From an uncultured Bacilli bacterium (lineage in GTDB: Bacteria > Bacillota_I > Bacilli_A > RF39 > UBA660), in contig CANQRJ010000006.1 of assembly GCA_947626215.1 (NCBI GenBank), positions 1 to 25,417 of the forward strand: 25,417 nucleotides of DNA, read 5' to 3'. The notes under the pieces are model-generated. The model made no database searches. It had not been told where the DNA came from and saw only the letters and a program-made list of their open reading frames with translations. Position 1 is the first letter of the stretch; each line of letters starts with the position of its first letter. Position numbers and translations under genes: made by a program. Shown in pieces: positions 6,587 through 15,226 of this stretch.

Positions 6587-8665
6587 CTATTTTTTATTTG
6601 TTTTAGACTCTCCAAGATCCATTTTTCCATCTTTAATAACTTTTTTAAGTAATGCTTCCATATCATTTCTTTGTTTATAATCATCTAAGCTCTTAGAAAT
6701 ATCTGCTTTTGCTTTATATTTTCGTTCTCTAGAAGATAAGTCTTGATTTTTCTTACCCTGATATTCCGTTCTAATTGCTTTTCTAGCACCATCCTCATCA
6801 AAGGAAGAATTAACGATTTTTTCAGTATCTTCTATTTCTTTTAACAAATCTTTTCCTTCTTTTGTAGAACTATAAGTAGAACTTTTTAATTGATTAATTT
6901 GTCTTACTAATTGATCATTACTATATTGTGTTTGTTCCACATCCATAATATCATTTCTTAAACGATTTACTTCAATCATATTATTTTCTCTTTCAGCCGC
7001 CATAGAAGCCTCAGTTAAATTACGAAGTCTCTCTTCTTTATTCTGTTCAAATGTAGCTTTCTCATTTTCGTATTGTTGTGTTAAAGTATGAATTTGAGAT
7101 TCTTTTTGACTTTCATAGGCATTATTATTTGCCTCATAAGTCTGTCTTTGAGTTCTTAATTTATCTCTAGCCAATACTTGTTGTTCTTCAAAATCTTGCT
7201 TTTGTTGTTCTAAAATTGGATTTTCAAATTTAGCCATTTGTTCACTTATTTTCTCTTGAGATTTATTTTTTAAATTAGTACTAATGTTTCCTTTCACTTT
7301 ATCATAAGAAGATTTTCCTCCAAACAACCCTGGAGATCCTTTATAATCACCAGTAATCGAAGTATAAACCCCTTTTCTTTGTTTTCCAAATTGCATTCCT
7401 TTACTTTTCCATCCATTTGCAGCGCCCATTAGAAGACCAGGCATCACACCTGCGCCATTCACTAAACTAGAGTAAGCTCCTCCGACACCACCTGTCACGG
7501 TTCCAACAGTTCTACCCACCGCATTATTAATAGTTCTACCAACAAAACCTCCTGCTTTTAACTTCTCGCCAATACCAAGTTTTAAACCACCAGTATCTAA
7601 TCCTAAAAGATCACTAATAAATTTTGGAGCTTGTTTTGTAAATGCTAGAATACCCATAATAATTATTACTAATGCAATTTTTCCTTGTAATCCACCATTC
7701 CAAAATTGTTGTAAAGAATCTGTATTTACAATGGTATTAATAAAATAGATCGCAATATACATAAATGCTACTCTTACAAAAACTTCAAAATAAACAGATA
7801 AAGTTTGTTTAAGCCACTTATCAAAAGTTCCTTTTTTACCAGGAATAGCTCTCATAATAACTGGAATCGGTGCAATAAGTTGTAAAACGGCAAATTTTAC
7901 GACTCGAATTCCAAGATCAATAGTAAAAGATAACATAACATAGATTAAAAAGATCCCGGCCGCGGTAGAAATAACAGGTTTATAATCAATACGAATGCTT
8001 TCTCCGGCATTTCCACTACCATCTAAAATAGCCACTCCATTAGAAACTGCATCACCCATTGCATACATGGCAGAATAATCACCATTATCTAAAATATCTG
8101 CTTTCAGATCAAACCAATTATAATCTCCTCCAGAATAATTAGTTGTAATTTGAAAATTATAATTATCAGGATTTAAAAACGTATTTAAAACAGTAAAGGA
8201 TAACACATTTCCATAATCAAGCATGGCATCATTATTTTCTTCATTATTTGTATTAATATCAACAATATCGGTTCCCAAAATCAAAGAACCAATCATATTG
8301 GATGCCAAAATATAATTTTGTAAACGATAAGCATAGCTAAAAACAGTAGGAAGAAAACCTAATATGACTAATGAAACAACTAAATTAGTTGCAATTTTAG
8401 AAACACCTTTATCTCCTTTTGTAAATTTTTCAGGATCTACAATGGCAGTAAGTAAGTTATATGCCAAATAAAACAACATAAATACACCTAATATAGCATA
8501 AATACGATTTGAAAAATTTGCAAAAAAATTATCTTCAAAAATTCGTGCCGATGCAAGTTTAATAAATAACTCATAGCACTGAGCTGCAAACCAATAAACA
8601 ACGGAATCAATCCATAATAAGATAGAATGAATTCCAGAGTTTACCACATTCCATATAGCACCCAT
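6587..8665 (-). CDS. TrbL/VirB6-like polytopic channel protein with coiled-coil tail
   Basis: This 692-residue protein starts behind a strong ribosome-binding site (GAGGAGG). Residues 1-350 contain several hydrophobic segments (about 15-35, 50-75, 85-110, 235-270, 285-310, 330-345) and a polar extracytoplasmic loop (about 130-230). The segment RAIPGKKGTFDKWLKQTLS followed by an aromatic helix is characteristic of TrbL/VirB6-type channel proteins of Firmicutes. Residues about 350-430 are glycine-rich, and 430-692 form a long, charged, Gln/Glu/Lys-rich coiled coil predicted to be cytoplasmic. VirB6 proteins form the inner-membrane pore with VirB3 and VirB4, which are encoded next. The long tail may contact the split VirB4 or the cargo; this is inference. 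Confidence 0.83.
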   Translation of the reverse strand: MGAIWNVVNSGIHSILLWIDSVVYWFAAQCYELFIKLASARIFEDNFFANFSNRIYAILGVFMLFYLAYNLLTAIVDPEKFTKGDKGVSKIATNLVVSLVILGFLPTVFSYAYRLQNYILASNMIGSLILGTDIVDINTNNEENNDAMLDYGNVLSFTVLNTFLNPDNYNFQITTNYSGGDYNWFDLKADILDNGDYSAMYAMGDAVSNGVAILDGSGNAGESIRIDYKPVISTAAGIFLIYVMLSFTIDLGIRVVKFAVLQLIAPIPVIMRAIPGKKGTFDKWLKQTLSVYFEVFVRVAFMYIAIYFINTIVNTDSLQQFWNGGLQGKIALVIIIMGILAFTKQAPKFISDLLGLDTGGLKLGIGEKLKAGGFVGRTINNAVGRTVGTVTGGVGGAYSSLVNGAGVMPGLLMGAANGWKSKGMQFGKQRKGVYTSITGDYKGSPGLFGGKSSYDKVKGNISTNLKNKSQEKISEQMAKFENPILEQQKQDFEEQQVLARDKLRTQRQTYEANNNAYESQKESQIHTLTQQYENEKATFEQNKEERLRNLTEASMAAERENNMIEVNRLRNDIMDVEQTQYSNDQLVRQINQLKSSTYSSTKEGKDLLKEIEDTEKIVNSSFDEDGARKAIRTEYQGKKNQDLSSRERKYKAKADISKSLDDYKQRNDMEALLKKVIKDGKMDLGESKTNKK

Positions 8666-8683
8666 AAATTTCCTCCTCTCTTT

Positions 8684-9775
8684 TTAACCAATTCCTCCAA
8701 TATTTATATCATATAATCCAAATAAATGGAAGATTAATTCTAATAAATATGGTAAGAAAAAGACTATAAGACCAATAACAACTCTCATAACAGTTCTTTT
8801 ATTTGTTTTCTTTATTTCATCAGCATTACTACTAACTAAAGCTTTTATGTAATCAATCGTAGATAAAACAATCACTAAAATAGGTGTTGCTAATTTTATT
8901 ACAAAGAAAACATCATTTAATATATGATTTAACTCGGTAGGATTTCCATCACAATTGATAAGAATCGTTCCACATCCTTTTCCTTCAATATTTGGAAAAA
9001 TGTTTTCATGTTCATCACTTGTAGAACCTGAATTTTCTTCATTAGAATTTTCTTCACTTGGAGTTGGAGACTCTTCTGTAAGTGTCGTCTCTGAATAATC
9101 TACTTTTACTTCATCGCACTCTGAAGGCTTTATTTTCCACCAATAACTTCCTTTCGTATTCACGGCTTGAGCAAGGACATCAGATTTAGAAAACCATTTA
9201 CTATACTTTGGTGCAGAAGGATCACGCGTCGCCGTATTAATAATAAAATATTCCTCATCTCGCTTGGCCGCAATCGCGATATAATGTCCACCACTACCAC
9301 TCCAATTACTAGCTCCAGAAATAGATGCTAAAACCATGTACCCTTCACTTAAAGCTTCATCTACATAAGATAATGTTTGATTCGGTAACTGAGTCATATC
9401 CATATGAAAAGCAGAATGAAAATTAGGAGATCTGGAAATATTACCATATTGCACCGTGTTTGCTCGTCCTCTAAATCCATTATTATTATCACATAGCCAC
9501 TGAGCGATTTGTCTTGGATTTACGTCTTCTCCATAACTTTTTAAAATAGACGCGATACTTAAAGGATAGCACCCACTAGAACATAAATTTTTAGGACTCC
9601 CTGATTTTCCAGATGGAGTCGTACAAGTATTTAAATATCTTCCATCACAATAAGGAACATCTGAATAATCCCCTGCAAAATAAGTAAAAAAATGAATAGT
9701 ACAACTTTTTGCTTGCACTTCAAAGACGACGCTTACCGTTAATAAAAGAAACAAAAGATATTTTAATCTTTTCAT
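8684..9775 (-). CDS. Secreted C39-like cysteine peptidase fused to VirB2-like membrane module
   Basis: This 363-residue protein has a signal peptide (residues 1-22, cut near VQA). Residues 24-220 resemble the papain-like C39 family: Cys in SSGCYPLSIASIL (Cys69), His in SGGHYIAIAA (His164) and an Asn/Asp in IINTATRD (about 180-185) fit a Cys-His-Asn/Asp triad. A Ser/Glu/Pro-rich linker (230-256) follows, then NIFPNIEGKGCG and a two-helix module (about 285-352) with the cytoplasmic loop SSNADEIKKTNKR. The tail LFGLYDINIGGIG matches the 365- and 614-residue neighbours. The domain may cut a peptide bridge in the wall or process other proteins; substrate unknown. The gene probably has its own extended -10 promoter in the 90-base gap upstream and heads the unit containing TrbL, PrgI and VirB4. 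Confidence 0.75.
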   Translation of the reverse strand: MKRLKYLLFLLLTVSVVFEVQAKSCTIHFFTYFAGDYSDVPYCDGRYLNTCTTPSGKSGSPKNLCSSGCYPLSIASILKSYGEDVNPRQIAQWLCDNNNGFRGRANTVQYGNISRSPNFHSAFHMDMTQLPNQTLSYVDEALSEGYMVLASISGASNWSGSGGHYIAIAAKRDEEYFIINTATRDPSAPKYSKWFSKSDVLAQAVNTKGSYWWKIKPSECDEVKVDYSETTLTEESPTPSEENSNEENSGSTSDEHENIFPNIEGKGCGTILINCDGNPTELNHILNDVFFVIKLATPILVIVLSTIDYIKALVSSNADEIKKTNKRTVMRVVIGLIVFFLPYLLELIFHLFGLYDINIGGIG

Positions 9776-9799
9776 ATTTCACACTCTTTACTAATCTAA

Positions 9800-9808
9800 A
9801 TTATAACA
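9800..9808 (-). promoter_or_regulatory. Extended -10 promoter ahead of the C39-like gene
   Basis: On the minus strand TGTTATAAT (TG-n-TATAAT) lies about 25 bases before the ATG at 9775. The -35 region is poor (TAGAAA at 17 bases), as is common for extended -10 promoters. It would transcribe the C39-like, TrbL, PrgI and VirB4 genes independently of the upstream genes. The surrounding 90-base gap also contains further TATA-like stretches near 9850-9865. Confidence 0.5.
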
Positions 9809-9865
9809 AAATTTTTCCTTTTTTTCTAGGTAAAACCATGTTTTCAAATAACATTATACTATAAT

Positions 9866-10963
9866 TTAAGAAATACCACAATTACTAATATCATATAACC
9901 CAAATAATTGAAAAATTAATTCTAATAAATTTGGTAAAAAGAAAATCACAAGTCCAATCATAATCCGTTTCATTGTTTTAGAATTTACCTTTTTTAAATC
10001 TTCAAAAGAACCCAATAACAATTTAAAATAATCAATAGTAGATAAAATAACAACTAAACTGACACTTCCAATTCTTATTATAAAAAACAAATCATTAAAA
10101 AAGATTTTCAAATCGGTTTCATTCCCATCTTTATCAAAAAATAAAGTATTACATCCTATTTCTTTATTTGTTCTAGTATTTACTTTTCCAAAAATATTTG
10201 GATAAGGATCAATCATCGTCCCTCCAAAAATTCCACCTACCGGACTCGAAGAAGAAAAATGGGTTTGATCTTCTACTTTCATAGCATTAATCGCTTTACT
10301 TTTTTGAGTAGAATTCCACCTACTATCATGCCTTTGATCATATTCTTTGTTCATAATTTGTTCTAAATAATCTTCATCACTAATGCCATCTTCATAAGTT
10401 TCTACTAAAGCTTTATAAGTATAGCTATTTAAAGAATTAGAAAGAGGTCCTTCTCTTATAGCAACCGACCAAACTGTTCCTTTAATAACAGATCCAAATT
10501 GATCCAAATCAATACCAAAATTTTTTAGTTCTTTTTTAGTAGGCTCATAATAAAGTTCATAAGCAAGATCATCTTGAATGGTTTTAAAATTTTCATCTTC
10601 AAAATTTGAAATTTTTTTCCAAAGAGATATAAATTCAGACTTATGAGCAACAAAATAATTTTTAAAATTAGAACTCTCAACATAAGGTTTTAATTCTTCA
10701 TACAAATTTTCATTAGATTGATATAATCTTTTTAAATATTCTTGTAAGGCAAATTGATAATCAAATTGATATCTTCCATAAGCATTTCCATATTGAGTTT
10801 CTGGCACTTTTTGAATCATTTTATAATCTCCACCAGATTCTTCTTCCGTCCACCCCATCCAGATAGTTTCACCTTCAATTTCTGCAAAATCTTTTTCTAA
10901 AGAAGCAAAAACAGAAAGTGGAAAAAGAAAAAAGAATAAAAAACAGAAAATTATTTTTTTCAT
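9866..10963 (-). CDS. Secreted lysozyme-like protein fused to VirB2-like membrane module
   Basis: This 365-residue protein has a signal peptide (about 1-20, FPLSVFA). Its ectodomain carries EEESGGDYKMIQ, then NAYGRYQFDYQFALQEYL, and later WSVAIREGPL. This pattern of Glu-Ser-Gly followed by a YG-YQFD block is reminiscent of lysozyme/transglycosylase-like wall hydrolases, with the Glu run near residues 40-42 as candidate catalytic acid. A family match was not tested. From DPYPNIFGKVNTRT onward it parallels the upstream 614-residue protein: a Cys-containing FFDKDGNETDLK segment, two helices (about 290-355) and LFGLYDISNCGIS. The start is the ATG at 10963 with GGGGTG before it, one base after the previous stop; an in-frame upstream ATG lacks a ribosome-binding site. 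Likely role: a wall-opening VirB1-equivalent. Confidence 0.68.
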   Translation of the reverse strand: MKKIIFCFLFFFLFPLSVFASLEKDFAEIEGETIWMGWTEEESGGDYKMIQKVPETQYGNAYGRYQFDYQFALQEYLKRLYQSNENLYEELKPYVESSNFKNYFVAHKSEFISLWKKISNFEDENFKTIQDDLAYELYYEPTKKELKNFGIDLDQFGSVIKGTVWSVAIREGPLSNSLNSYTYKALVETYEDGISDEDYLEQIMNKEYDQRHDSRWNSTQKSKAINAMKVEDQTHFSSSSPVGGIFGGTMIDPYPNIFGKVNTRTNKEIGCNTLFFDKDGNETDLKIFFNDLFFIIRIGSVSLVVILSTIDYFKLLLGSFEDLKKVNSKTMKRIMIGLVIFFLPNLLELIFQLFGLYDISNCGIS

Positions 10964-10964
10964 A

Positions 10965-12809
10965 CTACACCCCGATTCCACATCTGCTTAAATCATAAAG
11001 ACCAAATAAATGAAATAATAAGTCTAAAAAATAAGGTAAAAAGAAAATAATAAGACCAATCACAACCCGTTTCATCATCTTTTGAGTTACCTTTTTAACT
11101 TTATCTTGTTCACCAATGGCACTTACATAATCTATAGTAGATAAAATAATGATAACAATGGGCGTGACGATACGTATAATAAAAAATAAATCATCAATAA
11201 AATTTTTAAGATCCGTAGGATTTCCATATTCATCAAAAAATAAAGTATCACACCCATAATCTTCTAAAGGTCCCATATTTATTTTTCCAAAAATATTTGG
11301 GTATGGATCCACAAAGCGTCCATTGTTTTTATGATTTTTAGTGGATGTAGTTTGAGGAGCAATTTCAATTAAAGTTTTAGCCAAAGAAATAGCTAACTCA
11401 TCCCTATGATCTAAATAAGCTTGAAACTGTGTTTTATTATCCATAAAAACGGTTTCCAAATAATAAGTTGGAATACTTCTATTAACATAAAATTGCCCCA
11501 AAGTTCCTAAATTCATACCCGTATATTCTTTATCCGTATGAAATTGTACCGTTCCAGTACCAATCGTATCAACCACAGTTTGACTTATTTTCAAACTATT
11601 ATCATATTGTTCTTTTGTATAGTTTCCTTCCTTTAAAATAGTAGAAGTATGATTTCCAGGATTTTTGGGATTTACAGAACCATTAAAATGAAGTTCAAAT
11701 GCTAAAGAATAATTTTCTCTTCCAATTTTATCAACATGTTCATAAAGTTTAGAAGAATAAGTACCTATCGTAGAAGTTAAAAATCCGCAACAATGATTGG
11801 TATTTGGATTTGTACAATTTCTAGCCGCATTTCGAGTCGATACATCATCTGCCCAATAAGAGTCCCCCACAATTTGATTTGCAATTTCATAATCAATACC
11901 ATGTTTATCAAAATACTCGGCAATTTTTTCAATCATTTTTCTTGCTTCTATATTTTCATAATAATTTTGACCATTTAATGTTGTATAAGCGTGATTACAA
12001 TCTGCACCACTTCCATGAGCCGCGATAAGCATAATTTTTTTTACGTTCTTATTTTCTGTTTCATGTTGAACAGTCTCATCTACTTTTTTTTCAAAATGTT
12101 GATAATCTTTTGGACTACGCCAATCTCCACCCCAAGTAAAACCTAAATTTGTAAATATTTGATAAATGGTATCATTCTTTTTAATGACATGAATATCTGC
12201 GTTTTCTTCTCTTTTTGTAGGGTCATAATATTCGATAGAAGAAGTATTAGGTTGTACATTTCTTCCACTGACATATGGATTTTCTAAAGGATTAACATCG
12301 ATCGCAAAACCAAGTGCATGATTCGACAAATTATTACTTGCAGTCATCATTCGATAATTAAAAGCACTTGTATTATTAGATTTCATAGAAAGTTCATCTG
12401 CCATCGCGCCATTTCCATCTTCTTCATAAAAATCATCAATAAGTCGCATAGAATAAATTTCAATATGATTTTCAAATAATTGTTGAAAAGCACTTAAAAC
12501 ATCATCGACCAAATTTTTATTTACAATCATTTCTCCAACAACAACTTCTTTATCATAATTATAGTAAATCATTTTTAAATAACGAATACTATCTAACGAT
12601 ATTTCATTATGTGTTGGAAAGCTCTTGCTATAAATACGATTATAAATTTCATCATTTTCTTGAATTTCATAACTTTTAAAATAAGAAGACACATCTTGGA
12701 TATCTTCTATATCAAACTTAGAACCAACAGTTAATGAATCAATCGCCGCGGCATATACAAAAGGTGTAAACACAAAAAAACAAGCAAAAAACAAAACAAT
12801 TTTTTTCAT
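10965..12809 (-). CDS. Two-headed wall hydrolase (M15 peptidase + Amidase_3) fused to VirB2-like module
   Basis: This 614-residue protein starts at ATG 12809 (AGGTG five bases upstream). After a signal peptide (1-21), residues 25-245 match the M15C D-Ala-D-Ala/L-Ala-D-Glu peptidase group: GEMIVNK, MRLIDDF, SNHALGFAIDVNPL (His164, Asp171) and WGGDW...DYQHFE (His238) supply the zinc ligands. Residues about 256-485 match N-acetylmuramoyl-L-alanine amidase (Amidase_3): IAAHGSG (His265), a Glu at 288, FELHFNG (His374) and YYLETVF (Glu452). Then comes FVDPYPNIFGKIN, a Cys-FFDEYGNPTDLK segment, two helices (about 540-602) with a Lys-rich cytoplasmic loop, and LFGLYDLSRCGIGV. Both zinc sites look complete. 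It would cleave the stem peptide and the amide bond to MurNAc while anchored or assembled through its pilin-like module. Confidence 0.88.
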   Translation of the reverse strand: MKKIVLFFACFFVFTPFVYAAAIDSLTVGSKFDIEDIQDVSSYFKSYEIQENDEIYNRIYSKSFPTHNEISLDSIRYLKMIYYNYDKEVVVGEMIVNKNLVDDVLSAFQQLFENHIEIYSMRLIDDFYEEDGNGAMADELSMKSNNTSAFNYRMMTASNNLSNHALGFAIDVNPLENPYVSGRNVQPNTSSIEYYDPTKREENADIHVIKKNDTIYQIFTNLGFTWGGDWRSPKDYQHFEKKVDETVQHETENKNVKKIMLIAAHGSGADCNHAYTTLNGQNYYENIEARKMIEKIAEYFDKHGIDYEIANQIVGDSYWADDVSTRNAARNCTNPNTNHCCGFLTSTIGTYSSKLYEHVDKIGRENYSLAFELHFNGSVNPKNPGNHTSTILKEGNYTKEQYDNSLKISQTVVDTIGTGTVQFHTDKEYTGMNLGTLGQFYVNRSIPTYYLETVFMDNKTQFQAYLDHRDELAISLAKTLIEIAPQTTSTKNHKNNGRFVDPYPNIFGKINMGPLEDYGCDTLFFDEYGNPTDLKNFIDDLFFIIRIVTPIVIIILSTIDYVSAIGEQDKVKKVTQKMMKRVVIGLIIFFLPYFLDLLFHLFGLYDLSRCGIGV

Positions 12810-12836
12810 GTTCACACCTCATTTCTTTTTTAAGTT

Positions 12837-13409
12837 TTATTTCGTACATTCATTTACATTCCATATACACTGAAAACATTCTTGATATTGGTTTTCATAG
12901 TTTTCTTGCCATCCATTCACCCAACTAAAAATCAAGTCAATAAATGCAGGTAAGAAAAAAATCACAACACCAGAAATACATCGAAAGATCAAAGATTTAA
13001 CAGATTTTTTGATTTCATCATCTTTAGATCCTATAACGGCATGGAAAAAATCAAGCATTCCAAGTCCAATAATAAGAATAGGAATCAATATTTTAGCAAT
13101 AAAAACAATGTGTCCAATAATTGTAAAAGTAGATTTAAGCCCTTTACAATAATTGACAGAAGTAGTCTTTTGCTCTTCTTCGATAACACTATAAACGTCA
13201 CAAGTATAAACACCATTATGATTACAACAAGATGTAGTATATTGTGAAGATGGAAAATTTTCTTCCACATTAAGTGCTACATTTCCAGTAACAGATCTTT
13301 CAAACTGATAACGATCTGTGTCAATATCTTCATCTGAACATGTGATAGCTTTTCCCATAAGTGGAAATATACACATAACCATGATAAAAAATAAAACATA
13401 TTTTTTCAT
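12837..13409 (-). CDS. Secreted Cys-rich small ectodomain with VirB2-like module
   Basis: This 190-residue protein has a signal peptide (1-21, ending GKA) and a short ectodomain (22-88) with five cysteines, including CCNHNGVYTCDVYS. A VirB2-like module spans about 90-165: a Cys shortly before helix 1 (NYCKGLKSTF), helix 1, the cytoplasmic loop GSKDDEIKKSVKS, and helix 2 (GVVIFFLPAFIDLIFSW). The tail has ECFQCIWNVNEC, the CxxC motif shared with the four other proteins of this subgroup. The ectodomain resembles a region of the 532-residue protein (DRYQ and CNH...C blocks). A ribosome-binding site (TAGGTGA) precedes the ATG, eight bases after the previous stop. Function unknown; a minor pilin or adhesin-like subunit is possible. 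Confidence 0.72.
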   Translation of the reverse strand: MKKYVLFFIMVMCIFPLMGKAITCSDEDIDTDRYQFERSVTGNVALNVEENFPSSQYTTSCCNHNGVYTCDVYSVIEEEQKTTSVNYCKGLKSTFTIIGHIVFIAKILIPILIIGLGMLDFFHAVIGSKDDEIKKSVKSLIFRCISGVVIFFLPAFIDLIFSWVNGWQENYENQYQECFQCIWNVNECTK

Positions 13410-13417
13410 TTTTTCAC

Positions 13418-14272
13418 CTACTTACAATCATTAACTCTAAATATACATTTTTGACAAGCATCAAAATCTCCTTTAATATGAGCAAAATCATCAATAAACG
13501 AGAACACAACACTGACAATAGTAGGAATAAAGAAGATCACAACACCAGAAATAATTCGGAATAATAATGACCTTGCCGATTTTTTGATCTCATCATCTTT
13601 AGAACCTATAATAGCTCTAAAAAAGTCTACAATTCCCAAGGCTATAATAATAATAGGAATAAGTATTTTTACAACTAAAACAATTCTACCTATAAACTTT
13701 AAAGGATCTTTTAATTTACTACATGTATTTGTAGTAGGAACGCTCTCTTCTTTAGTAGAAGGAGTACTATTTTCATTAGTAGAAGGAGTAGTAGGAGTTT
13801 GATCATTCGTAGTACTTTCATAACTAGAATTATAATAATAAATTTCTTCTACTCCAGGACCTTCAGAATTATTTAAAACAATTTGATTGTTATTTGAAAT
13901 AATAGCTCCTAATGCTCCTAATCTTTCAAAAGTATAAGTCTTACAAGAATTAGTAGTTTTACATAAAACATATCTATCATCTTTCATATAATAAAACATT
14001 CTAGAAGTACCATTTAATGATTTATCATATTCTTCCTGTAAATCTTCATTGTAATGATACTCCTGAAATTCATAGACAATCACTTCATCTTTAGTATTAA
14101 TACTTAATCCGGAGGCTCCTTTACTTACAATTCGGCAATTAGCTTCTACCCCTGGAGCAGGATCCTCACACAACATATAATTTCCATCTTCCATCACATA
14201 ATAACTTTTTGCAAAAACATTTGGTATAAAAAGAAGAAAGAAAACTGCTAACCATAATAATTTCTTTTTCAT
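13418..14272 (-). CDS. Secreted repeat protein with VirB2-like module
   Basis: This 284-residue protein has a signal peptide (1-21, PNVFA) and two related segments, about 24-68 and 94-136, each starting with an aromatic-x-Met-x-Asp pattern (YYVMEDGNYMLC, FYYMKDDRYVLC). A Thr/Ser/Pro-rich linker (about 150-180) resembles a wall-spanning stalk. The VirB2-like module follows: Cys before helix 1, loop GSKDDEIKKSARS, helix 2 GVVIFFIPTIVSVVFSF, and tail ACQKCIFRVNDCK. The start at 14272 lies two bases after the upstream stop, with GAAGGGACGG as a loosely spaced ribosome-binding site. An earlier in-frame ATG at 14299 overlaps the upstream gene and lacks one. The repeats could bind a ligand or sugar; no family is recognised. 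Confidence 0.72.
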   Translation of the reverse strand: MKKKLLWLAVFFLLFIPNVFAKSYYVMEDGNYMLCEDPAPGVEANCRIVSKGASGLSINTKDEVIVYEFQEYHYNEDLQEEYDKSLNGTSRMFYYMKDDRYVLCKTTNSCKTYTFERLGALGAIISNNNQIVLNNSEGPGVEEIYYYNSSYESTTNDQTPTTPSTNENSTPSTKEESVPTTNTCSKLKDPLKFIGRIVLVVKILIPIIIIALGIVDFFRAIIGSKDDEIKKSARSLLFRIISGVVIFFIPTIVSVVFSFIDDFAHIKGDFDACQKCIFRVNDCK

Positions 14273-14274
14273 TT

Positions 14275-15150
14275 TTAATCCGTCCCTTCTATATGACATG
14301 TTTTACTATTACAAGAATTTACATTACAATCACCATTTAATAAACAATCTGTACAACAACACCAAGTATTTTCATAATCGCTCCATTCATTTACCATATT
14401 TAAAACCATTTGAATGATACCAGGTAAAAGAAAGATAAACACACCTGCAATCACTCTTATAGCAATAGATTTTAAAGCTTTTTTCCATCCATCATCCTTT
14501 GATGAAGTCATAGCCTTATATAAATCAAGAGCTCCAAATAAAATAATAAGAATAGGTATAATAATTTTAAGAAAATTAACAATAATTCCAATAAATCTCA
14601 TAGGTTTTCGATACTCTGGCATTGCACAAATACTTTTAATATTAGTAGAATCATCAATTTTATAATCAGGTTCCTCATTACCCTGATAAGAATTTTCACC
14701 ATCTGTTGACATATATTCCTTAGATAAAGATAAAATGTAACCATCATTATTTAAATAACTATAAATATCATTTTTTCTTTTTTCCGTATCTGCACCATAT
14801 AATTTATAAACAAAATCTCCATTAAAAATAATATATGGTAAACATTTATGATTATCTTCAACATATTTTTTAGAAGTCCATTCATCGGATAAATCACCAC
14901 CTATTTTATCTGTCCAATTTAAAATAGATTCTTTATTTCCATTATTAGAAGCAACTTGTTTTCCAAATTCTAAATAACATTGATGAGAATAATTATCATA
15001 AACAACACAACGAAGGGCAATATTTTGTGACCCACTAGAAGTATTCCGAGTTCCTAAATAATCACAAGTCATTTCAACGTCTTTTGCTTGTACAAACATT
15101 GGGAAACAAAATACGAATATTAAAAAATATATATATTTTATTTTTTTCAT
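14275..15150 (-). CDS. Secreted protein of unknown function with VirB2-like module
   Basis: This 291-residue protein begins MKKIKYIYFLIFVF, nearly the same start as the 532-residue neighbour, with signal peptide cleavage near VQA (residue 22). The ectodomain (23-170) has several cysteines and many aromatic and Asn residues but no recognised motif. The VirB2-like module spans about 178-248: Cys before helix 1 (SICAMPEY), loop SSKDDGWKKALKS, helix 2 GVFIFLLPGIIQMVLNMV. The tail is unusually Cys-rich (WCCCTDCLLNGDC, then three more Cys). It has its own terminator-promoter cassette upstream, which duplicates the one ahead of the 532-residue gene. It heads a tightly packed unit with the 284-, 190-, 614- and 365-residue genes. 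Confidence 0.7.
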   Translation of the reverse strand: MKKIKYIYFLIFVFCFPMFVQAKDVEMTCDYLGTRNTSSGSQNIALRCVVYDNYSHQCYLEFGKQVASNNGNKESILNWTDKIGGDLSDEWTSKKYVEDNHKCLPYIIFNGDFVYKLYGADTEKRKNDIYSYLNNDGYILSLSKEYMSTDGENSYQGNEEPDYKIDDSTNIKSICAMPEYRKPMRFIGIIVNFLKIIIPILIILFGALDLYKAMTSSKDDGWKKALKSIAIRVIAGVFIFLLPGIIQMVLNMVNEWSDYENTWCCCTDCLLNGDCNVNSCNSKTCHIEGTD

Positions 15151-15175
15151 AAAATCAACTCGTCTTTTCTCACTT

Positions 15176-15184
15176 ATTATATCA
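15176..15184 (-). promoter_or_regulatory. Extended -10 promoter of the 291-residue gene
   Basis: TGATATAAT (TG-n-TATAAT) on the minus strand, about 26 bases before the ATG at 15150 and just after the terminator T-tract. No good -35 box is seen; the T-tract occupies that position. Confidence 0.6.
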
Positions 15185-15194
15185 ACAATTCCAT

Positions 15195-15223
15195 AAAAAA
15201 ACTAGTAATTTTACATTGCTAGT
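15195..15223 (-). terminator. Rho-independent terminator after the 532-residue gene
   Basis: The minus-strand RNA forms ACUAGCAAU-GUAAA-AUUACUAGU (9-bp stem with one C-A mismatch, 5-base loop) followed by a run of U. The hairpin begins four bases past the stop at 15227. The mismatch should make it weaker than the second copy, allowing some read-through. Confidence 0.72.
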
Positions 15224-15226
15224 CAA

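Larger units (their letters stand above)
15148..15225. repeat. Duplicated intergenic cassette, copy 1
   Basis: About 78 bases that match 16823-16900 with only about five substitutions. Each copy holds, in minus-strand order, a terminator hairpin with T-tract, an extended -10 promoter and the start of a gene beginning MKKIKYI. The conservation is far higher than between the two coding regions, implying recent duplication, gene conversion or functional constraint. Confidence 0.85.

Noticed and set aside
13085..13270. Second minus-strand frame inside the 190-residue gene
   Set aside because: It is a shifted reading of the VirB2-like gene without start signals; the main frame has a signal peptide and conserved module.
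13750..13800. CRISPR-like or tandem-repeat array
   Set aside because: The AGTAGAAGGAGTA-type repeats are imperfect, few, and encode the Thr/Pro linker of the 284-residue protein.
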